From: Paenibacillus lycopersici
Lineage (GTDB): Bacteria > Bacillota > Bacilli > Paenibacillales > Paenibacillaceae
Assembly (NCBI RefSeq): GCF_010119935.1
Contig: NZ_CP048209.1
Location: 6,422,001 to 6,486,000 of the forward strand
Length of the DNA: 64,000 nt
Reading direction: 5' to 3'
Made by a program: the position numbers and the translations under genes
The notes under the pieces: generated by a model
Told to the model about the DNA's origin: nothing
Databases searched by the model: none
What the model saw: only the letters and a program-made list of their open reading frames with translations
Shown: positions 9,652-16,731 of the stretch, one piece after another
Layout: every line of letters begins with the position of its first letter
How positions within the stretch are numbered: the stretch's first letter is position 1

Positions 9652-9702
9652 AATAAAATAAAGTCGGCGCGACCTGCACCCCTTGTTAGGGGCCGTCGCG
9701 CC
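9652..9702 (-). terminator. Hairpin between fliT-like gene and maf copy 3
   Basis: On the minus strand GGCGCGAC pairs with GTCGCGCC (outer arms about 9666-9673 and 9695-9702), with an inner CCCC/GGGG pairing. It is followed by GACTTTATTTTATT. The tail is T-rich but broken by A, so it may be a weak terminator that lets some flagellar transcription enter the maf/leg genes. Confidence 0.5.
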
Positions 9703-9706
9703 TCAA

Positions 9707-10033
9707 TCAGTTCCTTTTGTCAAACATGAATCCGTCATAATACGCCGGCTGGCTGTACCCGTTCCGCTGTCTCTGATAGCCTTGTAGCCGTATTAATCCT
9801 TCCGCGGCCTCGTTCTTCAATCTGTCCATGTGCGCCATAATCGCATGATCATGCCCCATGATTGCCTGAACGAGCATCTTTTGGCCGGCCGATAGAGGCC
9901 CTTCCGCCGCAATCCGGTCGACCAACGATTGCCGCAGCTCGACAAGCGCCTCGAACCTCTCGTAATGCTCCGTTTGTCCGTTGTTGCTTAGAAATTCCGT
10001 TTCCGACAACACCTGCTGTAATAAATTATCCAT
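9707..10033 (-). CDS. FliT-like flagellar chaperone candidate
   Basis: A 108-residue, mostly helical protein with the pattern of a small export chaperone (NLLQQVLSETEFL, then EALVELRQSLVDRI, then AHMDRLKNEAAEGL). Its start overlaps the end of fliS by 8 bases, the usual place of fliT in Bacilli, where FliT binds the cap protein FliD. The call rests on position, size and helical character more than on a diagnostic motif. The C-terminal tail (QPAYYDGFMFDKRN) is rich in aromatic residues and probably unstructured. Confidence 0.6.
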   Translation of the reverse strand: MDNLLQQVLSETEFLSNNGQTEHYERFEALVELRQSLVDRIAAEGPLSAGQKMLVQAIMGHDHAIMAHMDRLKNEAAEGLIRLQGYQRQRNGYSQPAYYDGFMFDKRN

Positions 10034-10418
10034 GAATCGCTTCCTTGGCTGCCGACGCTGGCTTGGATGCCTGCATCCAGGAATCTTTTAAATCGACTAA
10101 GAAGGATAATACCTCCAGCGCGGGCGCCGTATCTTTTTTTACGTTTGCTTGAATAAGCTGGTGCAGCATATATTCGTAAACTTTCACCAAGTCGTTCGAG
10201 ATTGAATATTGAAAGTCCAGCGCCGCCATCAGCTCATGAACGATGTTTTGAGCCTTGATCAGGCTGATGTTGGCTTTCTCGACATGGCCTTGCTCGATCG
10301 CGTCCACGCCCTGCTTCACAAACCGAATCGCCCCGTCATATAGCATCAGAAGAAGCTGTGCGGGCGATGCTGTCTGGACGGAAAGCTGCTGATACTTCTG
10401 ATAGGGGTTGGATACCAT
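10026..10418 (-). CDS. fliS: Flagellar export chaperone FliS
   Basis: A 130-residue FliS. The N-terminus MVSNPYQKYQQLSVQTASP and the motif LLLMLYDGAIRFVKQG are family hallmarks. FliS keeps flagellin unfolded by binding its C-terminal helices and, in Bacillus, also works with FliW on flagellin homeostasis. A GTG three codons upstream would overlap the Shine-Dalgarno itself; the ATG at 10416-10418 has AAGGAG 8 bases before it and is preferred. It lies 12 bp after fliD and overlaps the fliT-like gene, so fliD-fliS-fliT is one transcription unit. Confidence 0.93.
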   Translation of the reverse strand: MVSNPYQKYQQLSVQTASPAQLLLMLYDGAIRFVKQGVDAIEQGHVEKANISLIKAQNIVHELMAALDFQYSISNDLVKVYEYMLHQLIQANVKKDTAPALEVLSFLVDLKDSWMQASKPASAAKEAIHG

Positions 10419-10430
10419 ACCGTTCACTCC

Positions 10431-11981
10431 TTATGAACCTCCGAATAGACTGCTGGCCTGAGATTGGTAACGATTCATGGCGGTCTCCATTGCCGTGAAC
10501 TGCTGGTAGTAGCTTGTCTCCAAACGGTTCAACCGATCGTTCTCATCGTTGATTCTCGTATCCAGCATCCGCAATTGATCGCCGAATCCGCTGTCGACCA
10601 GGAACGAGCTGTTGGCGTCGGAGCTGACTTTCGATGTACCGATCCTGGTCGATAATTCATCAAGCGCAGACATGACAACGTTCGATAACCGGTTGAACAG
10701 GCCGTTGTCCGGATTGGAGGCCGATGTCTTCACTTGCGGGTCCGTCGATGTCGTTTGCTGCGTAAAGAACTTGACCACTTTATCCGGATCGGCTTCAATC
10801 GCCGCTCTCAGCTTGGCTTCGTCTTTGATGACAAGCTGGCCGCGGTTCTCCCACGCCCCCGAATCGATGCCGAGATCGCCCAGTACCATCTTCTGGCCGC
10901 CAACCGTAATATCCGTAATGGACGAAAGGCGCAGGTCGCCCATCAGCTTCGTGAGCGTGGAATCATTGCGAAGGAGACCGCTCTTCGCTTTGTCCTCCCA
11001 CAGTTTAATTTGATCGTCATCCATCGCTTCCCGCTCGTCGGAAGTTAGAGGGTCATATTTATAATTGCGTTCTTCGTTTAATTTGCTCGTTACTGTGCCA
11101 AGGACATCGTTATAATCTTTAAGGAACGATTTAATGGTATCGACGACCTGGTCCGTATTCGTCACGACGCTCAACGAAGTAGGATTTCCTAACGTTGGGG
11201 CATTAAGCGTAATCTCAACGCCGTTCTCCGAAAATACATTGCTGCTGCGCGTCGTTGAAATGCCATTGATCTTAAGAACGGCGTCTTTCCCTCTGGTAGT
11301 CGCATCTGTAGATGACGGAAGGCTAAAATTCGCAAGAAAACCCGATGTGTCCGTTAATGCAATATCCCCGGCGCCGGTCGATTTCGATGTTATCGCCATT
11401 CGGCCTGTCGCGCTATCGATAAACGCATTTACATTCGCCGAGCTGCCGTTGATCGCAGCGACGACATCCGATAAGGAAGCAGATTCATTCACCGTAATCG
11501 TAGCTTCCGGGTTGCTGCCGTTTTTAATTTTGAAGGATACCGTCCCGGCTGTTGCCGTGTAGCTGAGCTCTCCTCCCGTCTTAAGACTGCTTAGAGATTC
11601 GCTCATGTCGACAGCCTTTATACCATCCAACCCCGTAGCGATATCGGCCGTACTTGTCAATCGGGAAGCTGTTGCAAGACTCGTTACTTCAATGGACATC
11701 GTGCCTGCGACCGCGCCTGAATTCGCTTTTGCGCTAACGGCTGCCGTATTGCCCGAAACATTGACTTGCTTCGCCGCTATACCGCTTTGCAAGCCGTAAT
11801 TGAACAATTTGTTGTTACGGAAATCGACTAGCTTCGAAGTAATATCCCGATATTGCTCGCGCTGCCATTCCAGCGTTTGCTTCTGTTGATTCAGCTTATT
11901 AAGCGGCGCTTTTTTTGCGGTCATCAATTGTTTGACAATCGAATCGATGTCCAGACCTGAAGCGAAGCCTGAAATCCTCAT
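10431..11981 (-). CDS. fliD: Flagellar hook-associated protein 2 (filament cap) FliD
   Basis: A 516-residue FliD. The N-terminus MRISGFASGLDIDSIVKQLM is the classic FliD_N motif, and the C-terminal coiled part (DRLNRLETSYYQQFTAMETAMNRYQSQ) is FliD_C. FliD forms the pentameric cap under which exported flagellin folds. The length is normal for Bacilli. The start has AGGGAGG 8 bases upstream. It sits between flaG and fliS, the usual order, and is probably transcribed from the SigD-type promoter upstream of flaG. Confidence 0.95.
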   Translation of the reverse strand: MRISGFASGLDIDSIVKQLMTAKKAPLNKLNQQKQTLEWQREQYRDITSKLVDFRNNKLFNYGLQSGIAAKQVNVSGNTAAVSAKANSGAVAGTMSIEVTSLATASRLTSTADIATGLDGIKAVDMSESLSSLKTGGELSYTATAGTVSFKIKNGSNPEATITVNESASLSDVVAAINGSSANVNAFIDSATGRMAITSKSTGAGDIALTDTSGFLANFSLPSSTDATTRGKDAVLKINGISTTRSSNVFSENGVEITLNAPTLGNPTSLSVVTNTDQVVDTIKSFLKDYNDVLGTVTSKLNEERNYKYDPLTSDEREAMDDDQIKLWEDKAKSGLLRNDSTLTKLMGDLRLSSITDITVGGQKMVLGDLGIDSGAWENRGQLVIKDEAKLRAAIEADPDKVVKFFTQQTTSTDPQVKTSASNPDNGLFNRLSNVVMSALDELSTRIGTSKVSSDANSSFLVDSGFGDQLRMLDTRINDENDRLNRLETSYYQQFTAMETAMNRYQSQASSLFGGS

Positions 11982-11995
11982 TCTTGTTGCCTCCC

Positions 11996-12391
11996 TTATA
12001 CTCTCTCGTCAATCAGAATGCCGGCGAACTCCATCATTTTGGCAACCAGATCCAACGTTTTCTCAGGCGGGATTTCACGAATAAGCTCCCCTGTATCCTG
12101 ATTGAACACTTTAATGGTGATGGTTTTCGTCGCCTCATGCATTTTCATTTCGCATCGTGTCGACGGCCCTTCCAGGGCTTTAATGGCTCTGTCAATCGCT
12201 TTAATGAGCTGTGCTTCTCCGATTGACATTTTCAAGCCTTCTCTCTCTGCCGTTCTTAGCTCTTTGCCGGTTTGGATTTGTTTAACGGCCGTCTCGCGGT
12301 CGGACTTGTTATCCGTCTGCGCGTCTCCTTGACTTGCCGACGGCATCTGCACCCGTGACACCCCTAAATTCCCATTAACCGATATGCTCAT
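11996..12391 (-). CDS. flaG: FlaG family flagellar protein
   Basis: A 131-residue FlaG/YvyC-type protein. The conserved C-terminal part (MHEATKTITIKVFNQDTGEL, then REIPPEKTLDLVAKMMEFAG) matches the FlaG domain; the N-terminal half is charged and variable. FlaG proteins affect filament length or assembly, with mechanism unclear. The preferred start (MSISVNGNLG) has CGGAG 8 bases upstream; an ATG eight codons earlier lacks a binding site. It is the first gene of the flaG-fliD-fliS-fliT unit. Confidence 0.88.
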   Translation of the reverse strand: MSISVNGNLGVSRVQMPSASQGDAQTDNKSDRETAVKQIQTGKELRTAEREGLKMSIGEAQLIKAIDRAIKALEGPSTRCEMKMHEATKTITIKVFNQDTGELIREIPPEKTLDLVAKMMEFAGILIDERV

Positions 12392-12427
12392 CGTCTCAAC
12401 TCCGATCTTCAGCATTTGCTACTATAT

Positions 12428-12455
12428 ATATCGTCGAATTGTCAAACGGTTTTTA
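12428..12455 (-). promoter_or_regulatory. SigD-type promoter for flaG-fliD-fliS
   Basis: The minus strand reads TAAA, 16 bases, GACGATAT, against the SigD consensus TAAA-N15-GCCGATAT. It ends 37 bases before the flaG start and lies after the flagellin-A coding region's terminator, so it can drive the cap/chaperone operon separately. Confidence 0.6.
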
Positions 12456-12467
12456 GAGTTTATGAAT

Positions 12468-12506
12468 AAAAAAAAGCAGAGACCTTAGATAAGCTAAGAT
12501 CTCTGC
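12468..12506 (-). terminator. Terminator of flagellin A
   Basis: On the minus strand GCAGAGATCTTAG pairs with CTAAGGTCTCTGC around a 5-base loop, followed by eight T. It starts 18 bases after the flagellin stop. A closely related stem follows flagellin B. Confidence 0.9.
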
Positions 12507-12523
12507 CTGGGCGCTTACAATAA

Positions 12524-13291
12524 TTAGCGGAGCAGCGAGAGAACGCCTTGCGGTGCGGAGTTCGCTTGCGCGAGCATGGCTTGCGAAGCTTGCAGCAAGA
12601 TGTTGTTCTTCGTAAGGTTGACCATTTCCTTCGCCATATCCGTATCGCGGATGCGTGACTCGGATGCAGTCAAGTTCTCGACTGTCGTACCCAGGTTGTT
12701 GGACGTGTACTCCAGACGGTTCTGCTTCGCACCAAGCGTTGCGCGCTGCGTCGAAGTTGCCGTGATTGCAGCTTCGATGTTTGTCAACGAAGTAGCGCTG
12801 CTCAGACCAGTGATACTTGTCGTAACGATACCCGCGATCGAGATCGTAGCCGAAGCATCGTCAGCTTGAATCGTTGCTCCAGTCGTGATGCTGATGCCGT
12901 TGAATTTCGTATTGGTGAAGATCGCGTCGATTTGGCTGCCGAGCTCGTTCAACTCAAGGTTAATGTTCGACTTGTCATCTGTGGAGTACGTGCCGTTCAA
13001 CTTCTGAACGTTCAGCTCTTTCATACGAGTGAGCATTGCGCTTACTTCGTTCATCGCGCCCTCAGCCGTTTGTACGTACGAGATACCGTCTTGTACGTTG
13101 CGTTGCGCTTGCTCCAGACCACGGATTTGTCCGCGCATTTTCTCGGACACTGCCAGACCGGCTGCGTCGTCGGCTGCACGGTTGATGCGAAGACCGGAAG
13201 ATAGCTTTTCCATGTTCTTGCTAGCTGCAGCGCTGTTCAGCGTCATGTTGCGGTGCGTGTTGACCGCTGGAAGGTTGTGATTGATAATCAT
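12524..13291 (-). CDS. hag: Flagellin A (short flagellin)
   Basis: A 255-residue flagellin with the conserved D0/D1 termini (MIINHNLPAVNTHRNM and LTKNNILLQASQAMLAQANS...LLR) and almost no outer D2/D3 domain. The central stretch around residues 135-185 is rich in Ser and Thr, the probable site of O-glycosylation by the neighbouring Maf proteins. It differs from flagellin B at only 4 residues, all in this central part. Its own SigD promoter, CsrA hairpin and terminator frame it, so it is a complete unit. The ribosome site AAGGAGG is 9 bases before the ATG and overlaps a second CsrA-type GGA motif. Confidence 0.95.
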   Translation of the reverse strand: MIINHNLPAVNTHRNMTLNSAAASKNMEKLSSGLRINRAADDAAGLAVSEKMRGQIRGLEQAQRNVQDGISYVQTAEGAMNEVSAMLTRMKELNVQKLNGTYSTDDKSNINLELNELGSQIDAIFTNTKFNGISITTGATIQADDASATISIAGIVTTSITGLSSATSLTNIEAAITATSTQRATLGAKQNRLEYTSNNLGTTVENLTASESRIRDTDMAKEMVNLTKNNILLQASQAMLAQANSAPQGVLSLLR

Positions 13292-13300
13292 GTTGAATTT

Positions 13301-13336
13301 CCTCCTTGAAATGGGTTATATGCCACATCCTTGTGG
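13301..13336 (-). promoter_or_regulatory. CsrA-binding sites in flagellin A leader
   Basis: The mRNA reads CCACAAGGATGTGG (13323-13336), a 4-bp stem holding AAGGAT in the loop; ACAAGGATGT matches the CsrA consensus ACARGGAUGU exactly. A second site, AAGGAGG (13301-13307), is the Shine-Dalgarno. The arrangement copies the two-site control of Bacillus subtilis hag, where CsrA blocks translation and FliW relieves it. Confidence 0.85.
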
Positions 13337-13381
13337 ACTTCGCAGGCTCCGTTCGGCCGTCCGGACCCTGCGCTACTTAAT

Positions 13382-13408
13382 TTATCGGCGAATAGTCCCG
13401 AAGTTTTA
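13382..13408 (-). promoter_or_regulatory. SigD promoter of flagellin A
   Basis: Minus strand: TAAA (13405-13408), a 15-base spacer, GCCGATAA (13382-13389). This matches the motility sigma factor consensus at 11 of 12 positions with ideal spacing. The predicted leader is about 80 bases and contains the CsrA sites. Confidence 0.9.
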
Positions 13409-13497
13409 TAGCTGCTGGAAAGTTTTATATGTTCTAATCATGAAGAATATCGTTAGACGCGTCATTCTGGTACTACTGACCGAGTCCCGTTATAAAC

Positions 13498-13535
13498 AAA
13501 AAGGCAGAGATCTTAGATATACTAAGACCTCTGCC
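13498..13535 (-). terminator. Terminator of flagellin B
   Basis: On the minus strand GGCAGAGGTCTTAG pairs with CTAAGATCTCTGCC, followed by TTTTTG. It lies just after the flagellin B stop and is a diverged copy of the flagellin A terminator, so the terminator was part of the duplicated unit. Confidence 0.88.
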
Positions 13536-13551
13536 TTGATCGTTACAACAA

Positions 13552-14319
13552 TTAACGGAGCAGCGAGAGAACGCCTTGCGGTGCGGAGTTCGCCTGCGCG
13601 AGCATAGCTTGCGAAGCTTGCAGCAAGATGTTGTTCTTCGTAAGGTTGACCATTTCCTTCGCCATATCCGTATCGCGGATGCGGGATTCGGATGCAGTCA
13701 AGTTCTCGACTGTCGTACCCAGGTTGTTGGATGTGTACTCCAGACGGTTTTGCTTCGCACCAAGCGTTGCGCGTTGCGTCGAAGTTGCCGTGATTGCAGA
13801 CTCGATGTTTGTCAATGACGTGCCACTGGACAGACCAGTAATACCAGTAGTCGTGATGCCCGCGATCGAGATCGTAGCCGAAGCATCGTCAGCTTGAATC
13901 GTTGCGCCAGTCGTGATGCTGATGCCGTTGAATTTCGTATTGGTGAAGATCGCGTCGATTTGGCTGCCGAGCTCGTTCAACTCAAGGTTAATGTTCGACT
14001 TGTCATCTGTGGAGTACGTGCCGTTCAACTTCTGAACGTTCAGCTCTTTCATACGAGTGAGCATTGCGCTTACTTCGTTCATCGCGCCCTCAGCCGTTTG
14101 TACGTACGAGATACCGTCTTGTACGTTGCGTTGCGCTTGCTCCAGACCACGGATTTGTCCGCGCATTTTCTCGGACACTGCCAGACCGGCTGCGTCGTCG
14201 GCTGCACGGTTGATGCGAAGACCGGAAGACAGCTTTTCCATGTTCTTGCTAGCTGCGGCGCTGTTCAGCGTCATGTTGCGGTGCGTGTTGACCGCTGGAA
14301 GGTTGTGATTGATAATCAT
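13552..14319 (-). CDS. hag: Flagellin B (near-identical tandem copy)
   Basis: A 255-residue flagellin identical to flagellin A except at 4 central positions (V/T, S/G, A/G and A/S). Both copies share the start context, 5' leader and SigD promoter, and the copy-to-copy offset is 1028 bp, so the whole transcription unit was duplicated in tandem. It is directly downstream of csrA, the ancestral position of hag in Bacillus, which suggests this is the original copy. The two products can co-assemble; whether the differences change glycosylation is unknown. Confidence 0.95.
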   Translation of the reverse strand: MIINHNLPAVNTHRNMTLNSAAASKNMEKLSSGLRINRAADDAAGLAVSEKMRGQIRGLEQAQRNVQDGISYVQTAEGAMNEVSAMLTRMKELNVQKLNGTYSTDDKSNINLELNELGSQIDAIFTNTKFNGISITTGATIQADDASATISIAGITTTGITGLSSGTSLTNIESAITATSTQRATLGAKQNRLEYTSNNLGTTVENLTASESRIRDTDMAKEMVNLTKNNILLQASQAMLAQANSAPQGVLSLLR

Positions 14320-14328
14320 GTTGAATTT

Positions 14329-14364
14329 CCTCCTTGAAATGGGTTATATGCCACATCCTTGTGG
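14329..14364 (-). promoter_or_regulatory. CsrA-binding sites in flagellin B leader
   Basis: Same arrangement as in flagellin A: the hairpin CCACAAGGATGTGG at 14351-14364 with the exact CsrA consensus, and the Shine-Dalgarno AAGGAGG at 14329-14335. The copies are identical here although other leader positions have changed. Confidence 0.85.
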
Positions 14365-14409
14365 ACTTCGCAGGCTCCGTTCGGCCGTCCGGACTCTGCA
14401 CTACTTAAT

Positions 14410-14436
14410 TTATCGGCGAATAGTCCCGAAGTTTTA
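14410..14436 (-). promoter_or_regulatory. SigD promoter of flagellin B
   Basis: Minus strand: TAAA (14433-14436), 15 bases, GCCGATAA (14410-14417). It begins 3 bases after the csrA stop codon, so flagellin B can be transcribed alone or by readthrough from csrA. Confidence 0.9.
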
Positions 14437-14439
14437 TAG

Positions 14440-14682
14440 CTATTGGGAAGTCTTTTTTATTTTTTTCAGCTTGGCCATCATGCCGTGAAGATCTTCCGTT
14501 ACTTCCGCCGCTTCCTTATTCGATTCTTTCACGGACGTTAGCAGCTCTTTGCGGACGATTTGAACGTTCTGGGGGGCCGTTATGCCCAGCTTGATCGTCT
14601 CCCCGTCAATTTCGAGGATCGTGATCTCGATCTGCTCGTCCAGCACCACCGATTGCCCTTTTTTACGAGATAGAACTAACAC
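14440..14682 (-). CDS. csrA: Translational regulator CsrA
   Basis: An 80-residue CsrA starting MLVLSRKKGQSVVLDEQIEI, with the RNA-binding beta-strands and the GITAPQNVQIVRKEL segment. It binds GGA-containing hairpins and represses flagellin translation; FliW antagonises it. The start is GTG (14680-14682) with GGGGCGG upstream. The charged C-terminal tail beyond residue 55 is typical of Bacilli, where it carries the FliW-binding surface. It lies 15 bp after fliW and just before two flagellin leaders with perfect target sites. Confidence 0.95.
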   Translation of the reverse strand: MLVLSRKKGQSVVLDEQIEITILEIDGETIKLGITAPQNVQIVRKELLTSVKESNKEAAEVTEDLHGMMAKLKKIKKTSQ

Positions 14683-14697
14683 GATTTCCGCCCCTCT

Positions 14698-15135
14698 CTA
14701 TTCCGCGTCCGCCGGCACGAACAGCCGGTGTCTGGTTGTATACGGCGCCGCAGTAAGTATGATCTGCTTCCCAAGCCGCTTCTTCGCGTTCAGGACGATC
14801 GGCGCAATCAAGTTGGCTGTCGCTTGCTCCAGCTCTCCATGAATGGAAACGATAACGCGGACATCGACTTCTTCCTCGGATGCAAGCTGCAGCTCATTCG
14901 TTACGGACTCAGGCAAATCAAATTCGTAGTTGCCGACAAACTCAAACGGATTCGTAACGATAAAGGCCAGCTTGCCGTCATCCAGTGACTGCAGATAGGC
15001 AAACGGCGCATGTTCTGCCACTTCAATGAGCATAAACCGTTTGAATGGCTCGAATCCCGGAATGCCATGCTCAAAATGATAAATTCGATCCTCGTCCAAA
15101 TCAATCTCGCCAAACCGCGATGTTTCCAGTCTCAT
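14698..15135 (-). CDS. fliW: Flagellar assembly factor FliW
   Basis: A 145-residue FliW (MRLETSRFGEIDLDEDRIYHF, GIPGFEPFKRFMLIE, and NLIAPIVLNAKKRLGKQIIL). FliW binds either CsrA or free flagellin; when flagellin accumulates it is titrated away and CsrA shuts off hag translation. A GGAGG box precedes the ATG. A hairpin with a T tract lies just upstream, between yviE and this gene, so fliW-csrA expression may depend on readthrough or a local promoter that I could not identify. Confidence 0.95.
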   Translation of the reverse strand: MRLETSRFGEIDLDEDRIYHFEHGIPGFEPFKRFMLIEVAEHAPFAYLQSLDDGKLAFIVTNPFEFVGNYEFDLPESVTNELQLASEEEVDVRVIVSIHGELEQATANLIAPIVLNAKKRLGKQIILTAAPYTTRHRLFVPADAE

Positions 15136-15165
15136 CCTTTTTCCTCCGTTTGATACGAAATATGT

Positions 15166-15201
15166 AAAAAAGCTATAGTGCGCTTGATTTCGCCTATAGC
15201 T
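15166..15201 (-). terminator. Hairpin with T tract between yviE and fliW
   Basis: On the minus strand AGCTATAG pairs with CTATAGCT (15171-15178 with 15194-15201), followed by TTTTTAC. It lies inside a gene cluster usually cotranscribed, so it may be an attenuator as well as a terminator. Confidence 0.7.
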
Positions 15202-15214
15202 GCGTTTGATGGAT

Positions 15215-15784
15215 TTATGTGACGATGTCGATGCTCGGAGGCGTAAATGTCACCTTCGGATACTGCTGCATGTAGATCCGGACATTGCCCCGTTCGTATT
15301 GAATGTCGGGCTTATGGGTCTGCACCTGAATATCGACCCTCCCTACATCGATCTGCGTATCGGGCTTCGGAATCGTGAATTCAATATCCACGTTATCGTA
15401 GGATGCCGGACCGAACACTTCGATCTGCGGCAGCTTGGCGGACAATTCTTCAAATGCGAGATCGGGTATCGGGTTCTCTTTGATGCGCAGATCGCCCATC
15501 CGATTCCCTTTCTCTACAATATGCGCGATACCTTGCAGCGCAATCCCCGGCATCTGGGAGTAGATCCGCTTCATGAATTCAACCGGCTTCCCGCCGTTAA
15601 AGGCCGCCCACATCCGATCTTGATTTATATTCAGCTCCGGCACCGGCGTTGGCGCGCTTATTCGCGTCGGCGTCGTTTCGATTTGCAAATCGGCCCGCTC
15701 AGAATGAATATGAAATTGACCGCGCTGTGATTCGATTCCAATAAGGCCTCTCTGCGATTCCGCCTTAATAATCGGCAGCTTCAT
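15215..15784 (-). CDS. yviE: DUF6470 (YviE-type) flagellar-cluster protein
   Basis: A 189-residue protein in the fixed position flgL-yviE-fliW. The sequence is built of short beta-like stretches (GQFHIHSERADLQIETTPTR, then VGRVDIQVQTHKPDI) with internal similarity at both ends. It matches the YviE/DUF6470 type in length and in the motif INQDRMWAAFNGGKP. No function is established; conserved position points to late flagellar assembly or flagellin control. It follows flgL by 14 bp with an AGAGGTGA ribosome site. Confidence 0.8.
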   Translation of the reverse strand: MKLPIIKAESQRGLIGIESQRGQFHIHSERADLQIETTPTRISAPTPVPELNINQDRMWAAFNGGKPVEFMKRIYSQMPGIALQGIAHIVEKGNRMGDLRIKENPIPDLAFEELSAKLPQIEVFGPASYDNVDIEFTIPKPDTQIDVGRVDIQVQTHKPDIQYERGNVRIYMQQYPKVTFTPPSIDIVT

Positions 15785-15798
15785 GGGCGGTTCACCTC

Positions 15799-16713
15799 TT
15801 AACGGAGAAAGTCGACAAGCGTAGGCGTAATGACTTTAGCCCCTACGGACAACGAGGCCTGATAAATATTTTCGTTGATCTTAGCATCGATCAGCAGCTT
15901 GTCGTAGTCTGCATCCTCTGTCTTGGACTGCATATCCGTCAAGTTGATTTCCAAATCGTCCAGCCGGTTCTGCATCAGCTCCACGCGATTAACCTTGGCG
16001 CCTACTTCCGAGCGGGCATTCAATATTTTGTTCAGCCTGCTGTCGACATGGGTAAGCTCTGCCGCCGCTCCGGCCTGATCGCCGAGGGTAAACTTGCTGA
16101 TAATGTTATCGATAACGGCAAACACGTTATCAGCTTCTACGGGATCGCCGCCGCCGAAAACTTCGTTCCCGCTCAAGTTGACCGGCAGCACGACGCCTAC
16201 TCCTACAGCATAAGAGATGTCGCCTGTGTCAGTCACGACTTTCTTCGCATCAAAATTCGGGTCGTTCTCGTTGTAAGGCATCTTATCGAACGTCTGGCCG
16301 CTAAAAATATATTTGCCATTCAACTTGCTGTTGGCGATATCAAGCAGCTGGCTCTTCAGCTGCGTCAGCTCGTTATTGATCGCATCAAGCGCGGTTTGCG
16401 GGTTCGTGCCGTTCGAGCCATTAACGGTCAGTTCCTTAATCCGCTGCATGACGTCACCGGCTTGGCCCAACACCGTATCGTTGAAATCCAGCCACGAATG
16501 CGCGGAATCCGCGTTCTCCTGATACTGGCTGTTAGAGGACAATTCGGCACGGTAACGAAGGGCATACGTAATGCCTACCGGGTCGTCGGACGCCTTGTTG
16601 ATTTTTCGGCCGGTCGCCATCTGCTCCTGCAAACTGCTCATTTGCATCAGGTTGCGGTTCAGGTTGCGCGAAAGCTGCAGGTGCATCATGCCGGGTGTAA
16701 CACGTAAGGCCAT
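15799..16713 (-). CDS. flgL: Flagellar hook-associated protein 3 FlgL
   Basis: A 304-residue hook-filament junction protein. The flagellin-like N-terminus contains LQLSRNLNRNLMQMSSLQEQ and ATGRKINKASDDP; the C-terminus (SLSVGAKVITPTLVDFLR) is flagellin-like as well. FlgL joins FlgK to the flagellin filament and is exported by the flagellar type III system. It lies 18 bp after flgK. Length and domain order are normal for the family. Confidence 0.95.
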   Translation of the reverse strand: MALRVTPGMMHLQLSRNLNRNLMQMSSLQEQMATGRKINKASDDPVGITYALRYRAELSSNSQYQENADSAHSWLDFNDTVLGQAGDVMQRIKELTVNGSNGTNPQTALDAINNELTQLKSQLLDIANSKLNGKYIFSGQTFDKMPYNENDPNFDAKKVVTDTGDISYAVGVGVVLPVNLSGNEVFGGGDPVEADNVFAVIDNIISKFTLGDQAGAAAELTHVDSRLNKILNARSEVGAKVNRVELMQNRLDDLEINLTDMQSKTEDADYDKLLIDAKINENIYQASLSVGAKVITPTLVDFLR

Positions 16714-16731
16714 TATGACTCAGCTCCTATT

